Source: Marthasterias glacialis (Eukaryota; Echinodermata; Asteroidea; Forcipulatida; Asteriidae). Taken from it: a stretch of DNA of 64,000 nucleotides. Under the pieces are notes generated by a model. The model did no database searches and was not told the DNA's origin. It saw nothing but the letters and a program-made list of their open reading frames with translations. The position numbers were made by a program, and so were the translations under genes. Where the stretch lies: positions 12,024,167 through 12,088,166 of the forward strand of contig OU452233.1 in the NCBI GenBank assembly GCA_911728455.2. The letters run 5' to 3'. Below are positions 1 to 9,687 of the stretch, in pieces (positions within the stretch are counted from its first letter, which is position 1; each line of letters begins with the position of its first letter).

Positions 1-3000
1 CATCAAATCGATCGGTAGGTTTGGGTGTCTTCCGAACATGAGAAAGAATGGTGCATAGCCGGTGGAGTCGTGTCGTGTAGCATTATACGCATGAGCCATC
101 TTGCCGACATACTCTTTCCAGTCTTTCTTCATGCTTGGTTCCATTGAGCCCAACATATTAAGGAGAGTGTGGTTCCAGCGTTCTGTCTGCCCATTTCCTT
201 GAGGATGATATGGCGTTGTGTGACTTTTCTTGACTCCGGAAACCTTGCAGAGTTCTTTAACGAGTTGGCTTTCAAAGTTTCTACCTTGGTCTGGATGGAG
301 ACGAAGAAGAAAGCCGTAGTGCTGGAAGAAGTTTTCCCACAGTACTTTGGCTACAGTATCTGCTTTCTGGTCGATGGTGGGGAATGCTTGTGCATATTTG
401 GTGAAGTGATCTGTTATGACAAGGATGTTTTCAAAGCCGCCTTTTGATCTTTCTAGCTTCAGAAAATCAATGCACACCAACTCGAGAGGTTCGCTTGTAG
501 TTATGCTGACAAGGGGTACTCTGGTTCTAGTAGGTTGTGTTTTTCGTAGACAGCACCTTTTGCATTCGACGCACCATTGTTTGACATCATCTGCCATTTT
601 GGGCCAGAAGAATCTGTTCCTAACCAAATCTAGTGTTCTTTCGGATCCCATGTGGCCGATGTCATTGTGGAGTCCGTACATGGCTGTTGCTCTATACTTC
701 TCTGGTAGTACAAGCTGGTAGGATGTCTTGCCATCACTTGTTCTCTTTCGATGAAGAATATCGTCCCGTATGCACAGTTTGTCCCACTGGCGGAAGTAGA
801 GTTGACATTCTTGTGGCTCACGTCTTCTTTCGAGAGAGTTTGGTTTATCATTGTTACGGATGAAGAATATGACACGTGATAGGATTGGATCGTCGCATTG
901 TGAAATGGCGATGTCTCGTTTGGGTATTCTGGGAAGCACATCTTCTGTAGACTCACAATTTGTTGACTGGTTCTGTTTTGTTGCTTGTCTGGTTGTCACT
1001 TGGCATTGAACATTGGGAAGTTCAGGAAACAATTGAGAAGAAGATAGATGCCCACTGCAGATGGCTTGAACATCGTCTGAGCATATGGTTATGGCTTCTT
1101 TCTGGAAAGCAATGCCGGTTCTTGTACTGTCAATGTGAGGTCGTCTTGATAAGGCATCAGCAGCGGCGTTATTCTTACCAGGCTTGTATTTGATGTCAAA
1201 GTTGAATTGAGACAATGCGGCAACCCATCTCTGTCCTGTTGCGTCGAGTTTGGCTGATGTTGTCACATAGGTGAGGGGGTTGTTGTCGGTCAGCACTGTA
1301 AACTGATTTCCAATGAGATATTCTCTGAACTTGTCGGTAATTGCCCATTTCATGGCCAGGAACTCTAGCTTGTGGGCGGGGTACCTTGACTCTGATGGGT
1401 TTAGAGTTCTGCTTGCATAGGCAATTACCTTCTCTGTTCCTTTCTGTGTTTGACTCAGTATCGCTCCTAGTCCAACTCCAGAGGCATCAGTCTGAAGAAT
1501 GAATGGGGTCGAGTAATCAGCATAACCCAGTATTGGCGCTGACGTCATCAGGTGTTTGAGAGTATCCATCGCTCTTTGGCATTCTTCTGTCCAGACAAAC
1601 GGAAGTGAAGGAGAGATGGCTCTTTTCTTGCCCTTTTTCTTGCGTTTTGGATCGCCTGAAGTAAGCTTGAACAGAGGAGTCACGATGTTTGAGTAACCTT
1701 TGATGAATCGGCGGTAATAGCCAGTGAAGCCGAGAAATCTTTGGACATCTTTCCGGTTGGATGGTGATGGCCAGTCCAGTACTTTGGAAGTCTTTTCTGG
1801 ATCGGTTGAGATGCCCTTAGAAGAGACTATGTGCCCGAGATATTTGACTTCTGTTCTGAGCAGGAAACACTTGGAAGGTTTGAGTTTCAGGCCGTGATGA
1901 CGCAGGCGTGAGAAAACCTCTGAGAGACGCTTGATGTGTTCTTCAAATGAATTAGAGAAGATGATGACTTCGTCAAGATACAAGAGAACTTTGGAGTAGT
2001 TGAGGTCGCCGAGGCATGTCATCATTAATCGCTGGAAGGTGGCCGGGGCGTTTTGGAGACCAAAGGGCATTCTGTTGCACTCGAAAAGACCCATGGGTGT
2101 TGTGAATGCGGTTTTCTGTTTGTCCTTTTCCTCCATCTCCACTTGCCAGTATCCAGATGTTAGATCAAGAGTGCTGAAGAACTGTGCGTTGCCTAAAGCA
2201 TCTAAGGCTTCTTCTATTCGAGGTAGAGGGAAGGCATCACGTACTGTCTTGCTGTTTAGCTGCCTGTAATCGACGCAGATACGAAGTGAGCCATCTTTTT
2301 TGTAGACAATGACCATGGGAGAGGCGTAAGGGCTGCTGCTTCTTCTTATTGCTTCTGTTGCTTCCATGTTTTTTAGATGGTCCTTGACTGCTTCGTACTG
2401 GGAAGGTGGTATACGGCGGTAGGGTATGCGGAATGGCTTGTCGTCGATCATTGGGATGCAATGTTTGATTGTAGACGTGCAACCAAAGTCTAGTGAGCTA
2501 GTCGAGAACACATCCGAGTATGTTTGAAGGAGATTGCTGAGGTGTTTCTTCTGTTCGTCAGTCTCTAAGGCTGCATTTGACAAGTCTAATTTCGGAACGA
2601 TGTTGTTCAAATCGTCAGTCACGTTGGGGGTTGAAGTAGAAGTGACTTCATCTGCTCGAAGGATGGAGGACAACTGTGCCAGTTTACAGTTGCGCTTCAC
2701 TTGGATCGGCTTAGCAGCGATGTTGCAGAGTCTGACAGGGACACGACGATTAGAGCCAACATCAGCAATGAGTTTTCCCACTTTCAAGCATGATGAAGAG
2801 TTGTCGGGAAAGCTTTCGACGATGGTTGTGTACGACTGATTTCCGTGTACACGGGGAGCTTCACAAATGATGTCGACTTCTTGGCCAGGTAGAATTGTAC
2901 GAGGAAGTCTGCCTACATACTTGGCGTAGCCGATCGTGCCTGTCTGGTCTCTCGTCGATATTGAAGTAGTCGTGTTGAGGTATGCTGTGTGCCACGTTAG

Positions 3001-3660
3001 GTTTTCTTCCTTCACTTGGTCCATGTATTGACATCCTCTGGATATTTGTTGGTCCCGCTTCGAGGCTCGGATCACATTCGTACCAACGAGGACTGGTACA
3101 CGTCGTCTGTAGCTATCTGAGGGGACAACAAATGCAGGGACATCGTCATAGGTGACACCCAGAACTACGATGGAGATCGGGACAACCCCAAGATATGGCA
3201 CGTTCTGTCCACTTGCGCCTTCTATTGAAACATCTGCTGGAAGTAGTGATTTCGTCTGCAAGTTGGAGTTGTTCTTCCAGAGTTCTTCAGTGATTGATGT
3301 TATCTGTGAGCCAGAGTCTATCAGTGCTATGTAGTTTTCACCATCTACTTCGATGACATCTTCATTGTTGGGTCCGATTAGTTGTTGGTAGTCTGGTGTG
3401 GCTGGTTGAGTCAGGGAAGAATATTGATTAGCTGAGCGTTCATTTACTGGGCGTGTGGATTCTGGCTCGCAGACGGCTTGCCCATTGGCCGCGGGCCTTG
3501 CAAGTTTAAAGGAACGTTTCTGCACCCTCTTGCAATGTGTCCTTGCTGACCACATTTGTGACAGATGAAGACCCTGTTGGTGGTATCCCCTTGTTGTCCC
3601 GTTGTGGTTCTCCTTGAGTTGCTGGCAAGTTCTTCGACCTTTTCGGTGAGGAGGCTCATT
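1..3660 (-). CDS. pol: Pol polyprotein (PR-RT-RH-IN), partial, frameshift-expressed
   Basis: I read every codon of this frame and found no stop from 3660 (just below a stop at 3661-3663) to position 1. Domains in order: aspartic protease with ALIDSGSQ near 3310-3340; reverse transcriptase about 2500-1660, with SPYASPMVIV, CVDYRQLN and the catalytic box YLDEVIIFS at 1954-1980; RNase H about 1500-1150, with QTDASG, TDNNPLTYV and ADALSRR; integrase from about 690, with an H-X4-H/C-X2-C zinc finger, then D (ITDHFTKY), D (HPDQGRNFE) and E (HPQGNGQTERWN). The frame is -1 relative to gag and has no start of its own in the overlap, so it is probably made as Gag-Pol. Oddity: the second Asp of the YxDD box is Glu. 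The C-terminus is off the window. Confidence 0.9.
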
Positions 3661-4856
3661 CTAACCATGAGATCCTGAAGAAGATCGTGGTCAGTCTTTT
3701 TGTTGAGTGGTTGAGAAGTGGTCGGTGCTTTGCGAGGATTGGGTTGCGTCTGATAATGCTGTGACTGTGCTGACTTCTGTGATTGCGCTCTGACTTCAGG
3801 CTTAGTTGTTGGCTCAAGTCGCATCTCTCTCTCAAGTTGTCTTACTTCCGTCTGCAACTCCCGAAACGTCATCTCGCGTGGTCTCATCGGTGCTATTCGT
3901 CGAGTTACTCGTTCATCCTTTACTCCTCGCATGAATTGTTGCGTCAGCATGTGGTTGCGGTTTGGGAAAGGTATGTTCTTGCTCATACGTTCTTCTACTG
4001 TGCGGAGTGTTGCTTCGAGTTCCACTGCGAAGATGCTGGCCGATTCACTGGTGCTCCTCATACGTGCATAGAATTCGGCTAGTGGATCACCACTCATCAT
4101 GAGCTCACCAAACTGTGCCCTCAGCTCAGCAAATGCATGGTGTGGAGTCTGTTGTCTGGATGGAAGGTTCAATACTAGTTTCCTTGCTGCTCCACCCAAG
4201 TACCTCACGATTGTTGCAAACTGCATCTCTACCGGCATCGCTGTATTTTCTATCAGGTACTTTGTGTCTCGCACCCAGTCGTCGACGTATGTGCTCGAGC
4301 CTTCTTTCCCTGTGAAGATAGGGACGTTTTTAACCTGGTGTGACGGCATGAGATGTAGATGAGGTGTGGTTTCAGTCTGGTTTGAAGAAAGATGTTGATG
4401 CTTCTTGGTGTTCGGTTCAGTCTGATTTGAAGAGAGATATTGATGCTTCTTGGTCTTCGGATTGTTCGGCTGTTGAGAATGCGGTGAGAAGTTGAGGTAG
4501 TCTGGTGCTACGTGCCTTCGTACGGGTGTAGAAATGGTTGAAGAAGGACAAGGAGGGGTGTATCCTTGTTGTCGATGAGGTTGTTGATAAAGTCCACTTT
4601 GGGAGAGCCTCTGTTCCAGATGTTGAAGTTCAGTGAGCATCTCTTCTGCTAATGGTTGGTACTTAATGGAAGGTCCATGTTCAGAAGGAGAGGTTCTTGG
4701 ATGCTGTGATGGTGATTGAACTGGCGGTTGGGGGCTGAGAGTTGGAGGTTGGAGTGAGCTGCGACGTCTCGGTCGGGTTGACGCCAGTGGAACTCCAGAC
4801 ATCATTTCATAAGGAGGAGGTGTTTCGTCTGCTTTCTTTCTTCTAGACGAGGCCAT
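3444..4856 (-). CDS. gag: Gag polyprotein
   Basis: The frame is open for 538 codons from an ATG at 5060, but I place the start at the Met at 4856. The upstream 68 residues are a Phe/Ser-rich, UTR-like translation, while MASSRRKK begins typical Gag composition. From this start the protein is about 470 residues. The N-terminal part is rich in Pro, Gln and Ser and includes PPPY (residues 13-16), followed by a retrotransposon-gag-like helical region around MPVEMQFATIVRYLGG and FRELQTEVRQLEREM. A single CCHC zinc knuckle, CHKCGQQGHIARGC (CX2CX4HX4C), lies near the C-terminus. It packages element RNA. The T TTA AAC slip site follows the knuckle. The alternative start at 5060 cannot be excluded. Confidence 0.85.
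   Translation of the reverse strand: MASSRRKKADETPPPYEMMSGVPLASTRPRRRSSLQPPTLSPQPPVQSPSQHPRTSPSEHGPSIKYQPLAEEMLTELQHLEQRLSQSGLYQQPHRQQGYTPPCPSSTISTPVRRHVAPDYLNFSPHSQQPNNPKTKKHQYLSSNQTEPNTKKHQHLSSNQTETTPHLHLMPSHQVKNVPIFTGKEGSSTYVDDWVRDTKYLIENTAMPVEMQFATIVRYLGGAARKLVLNLPSRQQTPHHAFAELRAQFGELMMSGDPLAEFYARMRSTSESASIFAVELEATLRTVEERMSKNIPFPNRNHMLTQQFMRGVKDERVTRRIAPMRPREMTFRELQTEVRQLEREMRLEPTTKPEVRAQSQKSAQSQHYQTQPNPRKAPTTSQPLNKKTDHDLLQDLMVRMSLLTEKVEELASNSRRTTTGQQGDTTNRVFICHKCGQQGHIARGCRNVPLNLQGPRPMGKPSASQNPHAQ
3504..3510 (-). promoter_or_regulatory. -1 ribosomal frameshift slippery heptamer
   Basis: On the - strand the sequence is TTTAAAC, phased to gag codons as T TTA AAC (gag residues Pro-Leu-Asn). 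This is a classical X XXY YYZ heptamer. It lies inside the gag/pol overlap (3444-3660), about 60 nt before the gag stop and just after the zinc knuckle. Slippage by -1 enters exactly the pol frame. A GC-rich stretch able to fold (GGCCCGCGGCC and GCCC/GGGC pairs) starts a few bases downstream. No pseudoknot was computed. Confidence 0.8.
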
Positions 4857-5711
4857 GGATGAGATGGAGAAATGGCGGTTGGGTGGGCTGAACAAAATGC
4901 TTGTTACTGACGAAGAAGCAAGAAACTCACGAGAAAAATAGCACAATATGCATGCAAAAAAAAAAAAAATTTGATAGAACCCCAAAAAATCAATTGTGAA
5001 AGAGAGAGAAAAAAAAAATTCTAACTCAGTTTGGGGAAAAAATAAACTAAGTAATTGCAAGAATATCAGTTACTGCCACCAAACAATTAAATAAATAAAT
5101 AGAAAATTAACATATAAGCAATCAATTATCAATACAAACAAAATAAATGAAAAAAAACAACCAATGTCAACTAAAGGTGTCCGCTTAAAGATAACGTTTA
5201 AATACAACGTCAAGCTTGAACCTTCCTGGATGACTTAAACAATGATTGACAGAGGAATAATCACAGAAAAATATATACAGCAATTGAAACGGCAAATAGA
5301 ACTTGATACCGTAAATGGTATGAAAACACTCGAAATATAAAACTAGTGTCTCAAAGGAGGTAATACCAAACAAATAAATGGAACCAACAAATGAATTCAC
5401 TTGTAAATCAGCAATACGATTCAATAATCAATCAAATTGAACTCAAAAGCTATGCAATTGCTCAATACATCACCGGAATGTGAATCAATTCAGACTTTAA
5501 AGACCAGTAGCATCAGAACTACCCAGCCTGTAATTGATACACAGTGGCACAATAGTCAACTCTATCTCAACAATAACACACTTCAATGAATAGGTAATTG
5601 GTTAACAATAGTGAACAACAGTGAATAGGTTCACTCAAGCTGTTATTCACTACAACAATACAAATTCGGAAGCACAAAAGTTCAATAGAAACTGTTACCT
5701 GGGAACCAAAA
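4857..5711 (-). other. Retrotransposon 5' leader with possible primer-binding site
   Basis: About 855 nt separate the LTR from gag. The first bases after the LTR on the - strand are TTT then TGGTTCCCAGG (about 5708-5698), where a TGG-starting tRNA primer-binding site is expected. I could not assign the tRNA. The rest is A/T-rich with short A-runs near 4960-5040 and no convincing gene. Confidence 0.5.
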
Positions 5712-6034
5712 TGTTGCGTCTTTGGCAACGGATATTTTGCGTTACTGGCTGCCTTAAAGAGGGTTCTTTTTAAAGACAGTTTAATGTTCTTGAACTGTAT
5801 ACCGATCGTATGATGTAGATACCCGATACGAAAGTCAAATATGAGTTGATTTTCCAAGTTCAGTTAATGTTCATGCTGGATCATAACCGAAACGTATCAC
5901 TGTCCGATGCAAGTTGACCACGGGTCTAAAGCGATTCGGTGACGCAGGAAAAATGTCAGTGGTAGCCGGGCGTCGCGCTGGTACAAAAATGTCACAAGAT
6001 CCACGGCTCGGACATTATAACCGATCGGGGTAGT

Positions 6035-6332
6035 GTATTGTAGCTTCTGTGGAACACTGTTCTCCAGAGGGGGTCGGTACTAGAGCTAGCTGTACCCGGT
6101 GCAGCTTCTGGCGGTCACACGCTCCTCAATGGGGGTAATACTTGAGCTGGCTGACCCGGTGCAGGATATGACGGGCACAGCGTTCTCAAAGGGTACACTG
6201 GAGTTGGCTGTTCTCGGTGCAGCTTCTGGCAGGTACACCGATCTCAAGGGGGTACGTACTAGAGTTCGTTCCCGGTGCAGCTTCTGGCACACCGTCCGCA
6301 AGGGAGGACGGGCTGGAGATAGCTTAACCCAG
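6035..6332 (+). repeat. 58-60 bp tandem repeat inside the LTR, about 5 units
   Basis: Degenerate units start near 6035, 6097, 6157, 6215 and 6273. Each has a core like CGGTGCAGCTTCTGGC, followed by CTCAA-GGGGGTA and an AGAGCTGGCTG-like end. Spacing is 60, 58 and 58 bp between the clearest units. Confidence 0.8.
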
Positions 6333-6474
6333 TGTGTGCTGGTGAATTTTCCCCGTACCCGGATCTTCCACCATTTGTGACCATAGAGATGTTGTTAGAA
6401 GTCACTGTTTAATAAGGCACGGGGAAACTGGATTTGCAGATCTCTTGAATGATAGTTTATTGACGGATCAGAAT

Positions 6475-6896
6475 CTGTAAATTGGGTGAACAGAGATGTT
6501 GATGATAGTTCGGCCAATTTCAGAATGACGCTAACATTAAGCAAAATAGTTAAACAATAACAGTTAAACGAAAATAGTTAAACAATAATAGTTAAACAAT
6601 AATTACAAATATATTAAATGAAAAATAAATAAAACTAAATCCCGGTCGCCATCTTGGCGAACCACATATCTCATGTTTTTCCAAAAGAACATTGATTAAA
6701 AGTACACTAAATAGCACAAATATATGTTGATTTAAAGAAACAATCAATTCTCATGCATTCTATTAATAAATAGGTAAGACTTGAAAGTTTAAGAAATGAT
6801 GCATAAAGATACAATAAAATAAATAAGAATCATACCTGTAAATTGGGTGAACAGAGATGTTGATGATAGTTCGGCCAATTTCAGAATGACGCTAAC
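6475..6896 (+). repeat. Perfect 61-bp direct repeat pair in the LTR
   Basis: Positions 6475-6535 and 6836-6896 are identical over 61 bases (starting CTGTAAATTGGGTGAACAG, ending GACGCTAAC). They flank a 300-bp AT-rich segment that itself has short AGTTAAACAATAA-like repeats at 6548-6605. Confidence 0.85.
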
Positions 6897-6994
6897 GGCG
6901 GGAAATACAAATGAGAACGTAGGGGGCGCTACGCAAAACAGGAATTAACCAAAATTGAACGGGGGTGTTATTTTATGTACACCTGGCCGTGACA

Positions 6995-9420
6995 TGCACA
7001 TAATTTGATAGGTCTTAGAATGATCGTTACACATACAAAATTTATTGTTCTTTGTAAATACTTAGAAAGATATTGCAGCTTCTTTTGGAGTAACGCATTA
7101 ATCTTCTCGGAATAAACTTTTAGTAACTCCATGGCTATTTCTATTTTCTATGTAGTCATGTACAAACGTATACAGTCCGAGTTGGCATTGCGCCAACTTC
7201 CCTTGTGAGTCTTTTACCTCAAACACGTTTTATCACAATTTTAGATATAATGCGATCTCTACATATGGAATTTCAACACTCGTGAGATATACTAGCGGGA
7301 TGCCATGTTTGTATTATGTTGTATGTAAAGATCGGTAATGGAATGATTGTAACACATAAGAAAACTCATTTGTTGAAACAATACATGTTGTTTGTTAGAC
7401 TATAACTTGTAGATGCTGAGAAAGTTGTGACATCATGATGACGTCATTAGGTGTCAAATTTCAAGATTTTTCAGAATTAAATTAAAAAATCCTTGAAAAT
7501 CAATATCAAATCAAGCACCAGAGACTTTTATGGCATTTTGCGGGATAATATTTTAGTAATATAGGTCTTCATTTTTTTGTTGTGTGCGTGACCTCACGTG
7601 ACCTCTACTTCTGGTAAAAACCGGAAGTGCCTTGTAATTTAAAAGTGGCAACTTTTTGTAAGTTGTTTTCAGCAATGTTATTTTAAAAGCATGCTTTGAA
7701 AAAACATGACTGGTGAAGTCATAAAATTCGAGAGTGTCCCGTTGCGGCAGGTTAAATACAGTTCAAAATACACTTTTACTTGATGTCTGTGATGAAGGTT
7801 ATGGTAACCATTTTAAAGTTAGTATAAATAATGACCTTCATGCAGACAACACACGTGAAGTTATACATGTATGACGTCATCAAATGTCACGTGGTATTAC
7901 ATTAAAGGTGCACTTTTTGAAGTCTTTTATCTACCGAATTATATCTTTGGATGACTTGAAACTTGGTATGTTGTTAGACAATGGACTTTATTGCAAAAAA
8001 GGGAAGTGACGTCATAATGACGTCACCTTATGTTTTTTTACAATTTTTTTAAATTTGTTAACACTTATTAAATATCTTGAGAATGAAACCAGCTACAATC
8101 ACAATGGACTTTATTGTAAATTTGTGGAGTGACGTCATAATGATGTCATCTTAATAATAATAATACCGGGCATTTAAATACGCTGCTACTTTGTAAACAA
8201 AATCACAGCGCTTACAATATAATGAAAAAGTACCGTATAGAATTACTAATACAATAATTATTTATGAACAGATAAGTCTTAAGCAATTTGATTATAATTT
8301 GATTATAATCTTATAATTTTTTAAATTTATGAACACTTATTAAATATCTTGAGAATGAAACCAGCTACAATCACAATTTGTCTTGCACCAGGTTTGGAAG
8401 GTCACCAATTCATAAAGTATGGAGTGACGTCATCATGACCTCATAACCTGTCTTGTTGCATCACCAAAATAGGGTTTTAAAAAATCTATATTGTTAGGAA
8501 TTTCACCCTGATCTTACTGCTATACCATTTATATATCACTCTTTTGAGTCCCAATTGTCAATAGGTATAGCAAAAATTATTAATGATCTGGAAAGTATTC
8601 ATGTGGCTTCATTTTAGAGTTTACTGCCAAAAGCCATGAAATTACACTTTTACGATAAGACTTTTGCCAGTTTAACATGAATTTTGATTTCGAATCATAG
8701 CGTCGTGTTTTTGTCATTGATGTCATTTTTAGCACAAATATCCAAAACACATTGTGTTTCTTGCAACAAACACACAAACTTGTGACTTTATAATGACGTC
8801 ATCAGGTGTCGAATTACAAGGTTTTTAAGCATTAAATTTTTAAATATTTAAATATTCATAACAAATCAAGCACAAGAGATCGTCAGTTGCTTTAATATTA
8901 GGTTAGGCTGGGTTAATATAGGTCTTCATTTTTTATTGTGTGTGTGACATCTACTTCCTGTCAAAACCGGAAGTGCCTTGTAATTTAAAAGTGGTACGAT
9001 TTTTTAAGGTGCTTTCAACGATGTTAGTGTCTGGAAAACGGTCTACTTTCAAAAAATAGTACCAATAATGTCATAATATACAAGTACGCCCTCTAGCGGC
9101 AGGTAAAAAATAGTTCAAAATGAACTTTTACACGATGTCAGTGGCAAAGTTTATGGTAATTGTTCTAAAATTCATATACTTAATGACCTTCAGGCAGACT
9201 ACATATATATGCAGTTTTAGATTGATGACATCATCATGGGGCACGTGGTAGAACATTAAAGATGCACATTTTAACATTGTACATGTATATCTATCGAACT
9301 ACACGTTCGAATGAGTTGAAACTTTGTATATTGTTAAATAAGGCATATTTTGCTACACTATGAAGTGGCGTTATGATGATGTCATCACACGATTTTTTCT
9401 GATTTCGACCACTTGTTACT
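6995..9420 (+). repeat. TGACGTCA-rich AT-rich interspersed repeat, copy 1 with a partial tandem copy
   Basis: About 7000-7388 matches 16217-16638, and 7389-8770 matches 18556-19800. About 8775-9420 repeats the theme of 7430-8000 once more. Shared landmarks are the hairpin AGTTGGCATTGCGCCAACT (7178-7196), repeated GTGACGTCAT palindromes, and ACTTC-CGG...CCGGAAGT pairs near 7610 and 8955. No coding potential is seen. The - strand ORF at 8580-8777 appears fortuitous. Confidence 0.75.
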
Positions 9421-9534
9421 TTTTCATTTTTTAAATTTGTTTATGTTAGTCGCCCATCACAAGGCACAAGGCCACTGTTGACAGTTGTAGAAAATAAAAT
9501 GTACTGAAAATTATTTCTTTTTATTTAAAAACAG

Positions 9535-9687
9535 CACAAATGGGTGTTGGTGAAGGCAAATCAATTGGAATGTGGTTTGGACCAAATACTGTTGCACAAG
9601 TTCTTCGTAAACTGGCTGCATTTGACAATTGGAGCAACCTGGCGGTGCATGTTGCCCTTGATAACACTGTGGTGCAAGAGGACATTA
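9535..9687 (+). CDS. ATG4B: ATG4 exon (QMGVGEGKSIG...)
   Basis: Acceptor ...aaaacag|CACAAATGG. The first two bases complete an Ala codon (IAQMGVGEG in family proteins). It ends ...GACATTA|gtaagt in phase 1. It encodes the glycine-rich segment just after the catalytic-Cys region. Confidence 0.93.

Larger units (their letters stand above)
1..6994 (-). mobile_element. Ty3/gypsy LTR retrotransposon, right (5') part
   Basis: The - strand carries, in order, a 5' LTR (6994-5712), a leader with a possible primer-binding site, gag (4856-3444) and pol (3660 to the window edge). Protease, reverse transcriptase, RNase H and integrase motifs follow the Ty3/gypsy order. Both reading frames are open throughout, so insertion looks fairly recent. 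The 3' end and second LTR lie off the left edge, so LTR identity and the target duplication cannot be checked. The right boundary rests on two points: a TGT...ACA LTR, and the sequence from about 7000 being paralogous to 16217 onward. It probably lies in an ATG4 intron, because the first visible ATG4 exon already encodes the middle of the protein. Confidence 0.9.
5712..6994 (-). repeat. 5' LTR of the gypsy element
   Basis: On the - strand it begins TGTCACGG and ends GCAACA, the expected TG...CA. It is followed by a TGG-starting primer-binding-like sequence, and its outer edge abuts DNA homologous to 16217 onward. The inferred length is 1283 bp, long for this clade. It holds a tandem minisatellite and a duplicated 61-mer. 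The boundary is inferred without the partner LTR. Confidence 0.65.

Noticed and set aside
630..956. 108-codon - strand ORF
   Set aside because: It lies in another frame across the pol frame, which is open and carries clear domain motifs. It is a shadow.
4857..5060. N-terminal 68-residue extension of gag from the first ATG
   Set aside because: Phe/Ser/Ile-rich and UTR-like. Typical Gag composition starts at MASSRRKK, so the later Met was chosen.
6035..6332. Tandem repeats as a CRISPR-like array
   Set aside because: Units are contiguous and degenerate with no unique spacers, and the genome is eukaryotic.
8580..8777. 65-codon - strand ORF in the TGACGTCA repeat
   Set aside because: No domain, and its frame is not kept in the paralogous copy at 19620-19800.
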